The position numbers and the translations under genes are program-made. From Actinomycetota bacterium (GTDB lineage: Bacteria > Actinomycetota > Actinomycetes > S36-B12): DNA of 6,383 bases. The stretch is taken from assembly GCA_003456155.1 (NCBI GenBank), contig DMPC01000121.1, positions 25,466-31,848 on the forward strand. The letters are read 5' to 3'. How positions within the stretch are numbered: the stretch's first letter is position 1; each line of letters opens with the position of its first letter. Below, one piece after another: positions 4,812 to 6,383 of the stretch. Below the pieces are notes generated by a model. It did not search any database, had not been told where the DNA came from, and saw only the letters and a list, made by a program, of their open reading frames with translations.

Positions 4812-4836
4812 CGGCGCAGGCGTGAGCCGTCACGCC
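4807..4836 (+). terminator. Strong inverted repeat with two alternative hairpins; terminator or operator
   Basis: CGTGACGGC (4807-4815) and GCCGTCACG (4826-4834) form a perfect 9-bp stem with a 10-nt loop. The right arm can instead pair within GGCGTGA-GCCG-TCACGCC (4819-4836), a perfect 7-bp stem with a tetraloop; the two folds exclude each other. The element begins at the stop of the two-helix protein gene, which suits a terminator, but no U-tract follows. It also ends one base before the TAACGT -10 box of the next gene, so the DNA repeat could be an operator. Confidence 0.5.
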
Positions 4837-4837
4837 G

Positions 4838-4843
4838 TAACGT
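4838..4843 (+). promoter_or_regulatory. Predicted -10 box (TAACGT) of the helicase-associated gene
   Basis: TAACGT fits TAnnnT and lies 7 nt before ATG 4851. No Shine-Dalgarno is visible between them (TGGTCCG), so a leaderless mRNA is predicted. The -35 region falls inside the inverted repeat at 4807-4836. Confidence 0.5.
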
Positions 4844-4850
4844 TGGTCCG

Positions 4851-6383
4851 ATGAGCTCCCCACGCAGCCTCGCCGACGACCTTCGCCGTCGCGACGACGA
4901 TGCGCTGGCCTGCCTGCTCGTCCTTCGCCCCGATCTCGTCCACCCGGTTCCGCCCGACTTCACCGCGCTGACGTCGCGCGCCACCGCGGGTCCCTCGGTC
5001 GCGCGCTGCCTCGACACCCTGCACGCCGTGCACCTGCACGTGCTTCGGGTCGTGGCCCTGTGCACCGCGCAGCAGCCCCGGTCCGCTGACGAGATCGTCG
5101 CTCTCGCCTCGGAGCAGCTGCCGCAGCGTGCGGATGATGTATGCCGGGCGGCCCTCGATGACCTGATCATGCGAGCCCTGGTCTGGGGTGATCGCGAGGC
5201 CCTTCGCGCGATCGCCCCCGCAGCAGACCTGGTCGCCAGCGCCCCCGTCCCCGCGTGGCCACAGCCGGATGGCAGCGGCGCAACCGTCCACCCCGTGCAG
5301 CAGGTCGACCGGCAGGCGGGCCTTCGCGCGCGCGAGTCGCTCGCGCTGACCCGAGACCTCCTCGACCACTGGTCGACCGATCCGCCGAGCGTGCTGCGCT
5401 CCGGCGGACTGCCGCTGCGCGACTTCGCCGCAGCTCGCGCGCTGGTGCACGAGGACTGGCCCCGCACAGCACTGACCATCGAAGTCGCGGCAGCAGCGCA
5501 CCTCGTGGCAGACGACGAGGAGGAGGCACCGGCCTGGGTGCCGACCGACCGCTTCGACAGCTGGCTCGAGTCACCTCCCGCCCATGCGTGGGCCGATCTC
5601 GTCGAGGCCTGGCTGAGCCTGCCGCGGCTCCCGTCCCTTGCGGGAGAGAAGGCACGCCTGCTCACCAGCGACAGCGATCGGCGGCCCATCCTCGCGGTGC
5701 GTCGATCCGTGATCGACGTCCTGATGGAGCAGGAGCCCGGGGCGGCCCTGGATGCCGAGCAGCTGACCGCGATCCTCGACCACCGTCGTCCCCGGCAGGC
5801 CGGGACGCTGAGGGATCAGGTCGTGGCGGCCACGCTGAGGGAGGGCGAGGATCTCGGTCTGCTCGGCTTCGGCGCCCTCAGCACCGCGGCTCGGGTGCTC
5901 CTCGAAGAGGCCGCCGGTGGCGTCAGGGGTCGCACCGATCGCCTGATCCGGCTCACGAGCGCCCTGATGGACGCGATGCCGGAGGACGTCGACCATGTGC
6001 TGATTCAGGGCGACCTCACGATCACCGCGCCCGGCCCCCTCGCCGCCTCGATCTCCCGACGCCTCGGCCTGCTCGCCGACATCGAGTCCCGTGGGCATGC
6101 GACCGTCTATCGAGTGACCGAGTCATCCGTGCGGCGCGCCCTCGACGCAGGCATGGATGCCGAGGGGATCCATGCCTTTCTGCGCGAGATCTCCCGGACT
6201 CCCATCCCCCAGCCGCTCACCTACCTGGTCGACGACGTCGCACGGCGTCACGGGGCGGTGCGGGTGGGCACGGCTCTCTCCTACCTGCGCAGCGATGCGG
6301 CCGACACTCTCGCCGCCCTGCTGGAGGACAGGCGCCTGGCATCGCTGGGGCTTCACCGGATCGCCGAGACCGTGCTGATCTGC
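4851..6383 (+). CDS. Helicase-associated (Helicase_C_3 / XPB-N-like) protein, N-terminal 511 residues; 3' end outside window
   Basis: The frame is open from ATG 4851 to the window edge with no stop. It matches the large actinobacterial proteins (about 700-800 aa, Rv0862c type) annotated 'helicase-associated domain' or 'XPB/Ssl2-like', which contain no helicase motor. Residues 1-120 look like a winged-helix or helical N-terminus (LADDLRRRDDDALACLLVLR.PDLVHPVPPDF, then a helix-turn-helix-like DEIVALASEQLP). The middle is helical and divergent. From about residue 380 the Helicase_C_3 signature begins: DHVLIQGDLTITAPGPL, SRRLGLLADIESRGHATVYR, SVRRALDAGMDAEGIHAFLR, then PIPQPLTYLVDDVARRHGAV (about 451-470). 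In mycobacteria this gene lies next to the XPB helicase gene (ercc3), so an XPB gene is expected beyond the edge; a role beside XPB in DNA repair or transcription is inferred, not shown. ATG 4851 is supported by the -10 box 7 nt upstream. Confidence 0.88.
   Translation, partial: MSSPRSLADDLRRRDDDALACLLVLRPDLVHPVPPDFTALTSRATAGPSVARCLDTLHAVHLHVLRVVALCTAQQPRSADEIVALASEQLPQRADDVCRAALDDLIMRALVWGDREALRAIAPAADLVASAPVPAWPQPDGSGATVHPVQQVDRQAGLRARESLALTRDLLDHWSTDPPSVLRSGGLPLRDFAAARALVHEDWPRTALTIEVAAAAHLVADDEEEAPAWVPTDRFDSWLESPPAHAWADLVEAWLSLPRLPSLAGEKARLLTSDSDRRPILAVRRSVIDVLMEQEPGAALDAEQLTAILDHRRPRQAGTLRDQVVAATLREGEDLGLLGFGALSTAARVLLEEAAGGVRGRTDRLIRLTSALMDAMPEDVDHVLIQGDLTITAPGPLAASISRRLGLLADIESRGHATVYRVTESSVRRALDAGMDAEGIHAFLREISRTPIPQPLTYLVDDVARRHGAVRVGTALSYLRSDAADTLAALLEDRRLASLGLHRIAETVLIC

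Noticed and set aside
4583..5689. Long minus-strand open frame of 368 codons opposite the helicase-associated gene.
   Set aside because: Its product is Arg/Ser/Ala-rich with no domain signal, typical of the antisense of a high-GC gene; the plus strand there encodes a recognisable family.
1..6383. Possible defence system, mobile element or CRISPR.
   Set aside because: No transposase, integrase, nuclease, direct-repeat array or terminal repeat is visible; composition and codon use are uniform and the families are core actinobacterial ones.

Overview
The window is a stretch of high-GC chromosome from an actinobacterium. The evidence is the strong G/C bias at third codon positions, the GTG starts, the scarcity of Shine-Dalgarno sequences in front of many genes, and a set of families that are almost confined to Actinobacteria: DUF3027, DUF2530, a CspB-type cold shock protein with a C-terminal extension, and the helicase-associated protein that usually neighbours bacterial XPB. 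A Micrococcales or Propionibacteriales relative is a reasonable guess, but the sequence alone does not fix the genus. The serC / DUF2530 / DUF3027 / csp / helicase-associated grouping echoes the Rv0862c-Rv0884c part of the Mycobacterium tuberculosis chromosome (from memory), so this looks like conserved core genome rather than an island.

Layout. Positions 1-311 hold the C-terminal 102 residues of phosphoserine aminotransferase SerC (+). It overlaps by 4 bp a 400-residue MFS transporter (+, 308-1510). A minus-strand pair converges on the transporter: a 28-residue membrane micropeptide (2364-2450) and a secreted beta-propeller-like protein (1532-2356). A divergent gap of 52 bp separates the micropeptide from a two-helix DUF2530 membrane protein (+, 2503-2721), whose end overlaps by 10 bp the end of a DUF3027 gene (-, 2712-3575). 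After another divergent gap of 74 bp comes a lipoprotein (+, 3650-4111). It converges on a cold shock protein gene (-, 4131-4514), which diverges from a small two-helix membrane protein (+, 4590-4811). Last is a 511-residue N-terminal part of a Helicase_C_3 / XPB-associated protein (+, from 4851), cut by the window edge; an XPB-type helicase gene would be expected just beyond.

There is no RNA gene, mobile element, CRISPR array or origin in view, and no gene-free stretch over 76 bp. The genes do not form one pathway; they are mostly single-gene units in alternating orientation. The most interesting signals lie in the short gaps. At least four start codons sit exactly 6-7 nt downstream of a nAnnnT -10 hexamer with no Shine-Dalgarno, which predicts leaderless mRNAs. 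The csp leader can fold into two adjacent perfect hairpins. Two mutually exclusive hairpins lie between the two-helix protein gene and the helicase-associated gene. A 13-bp palindrome abuts the lipoprotein -10 box. I did not find an exotic new system, and I regard the region as core genome with some testable regulatory structure.
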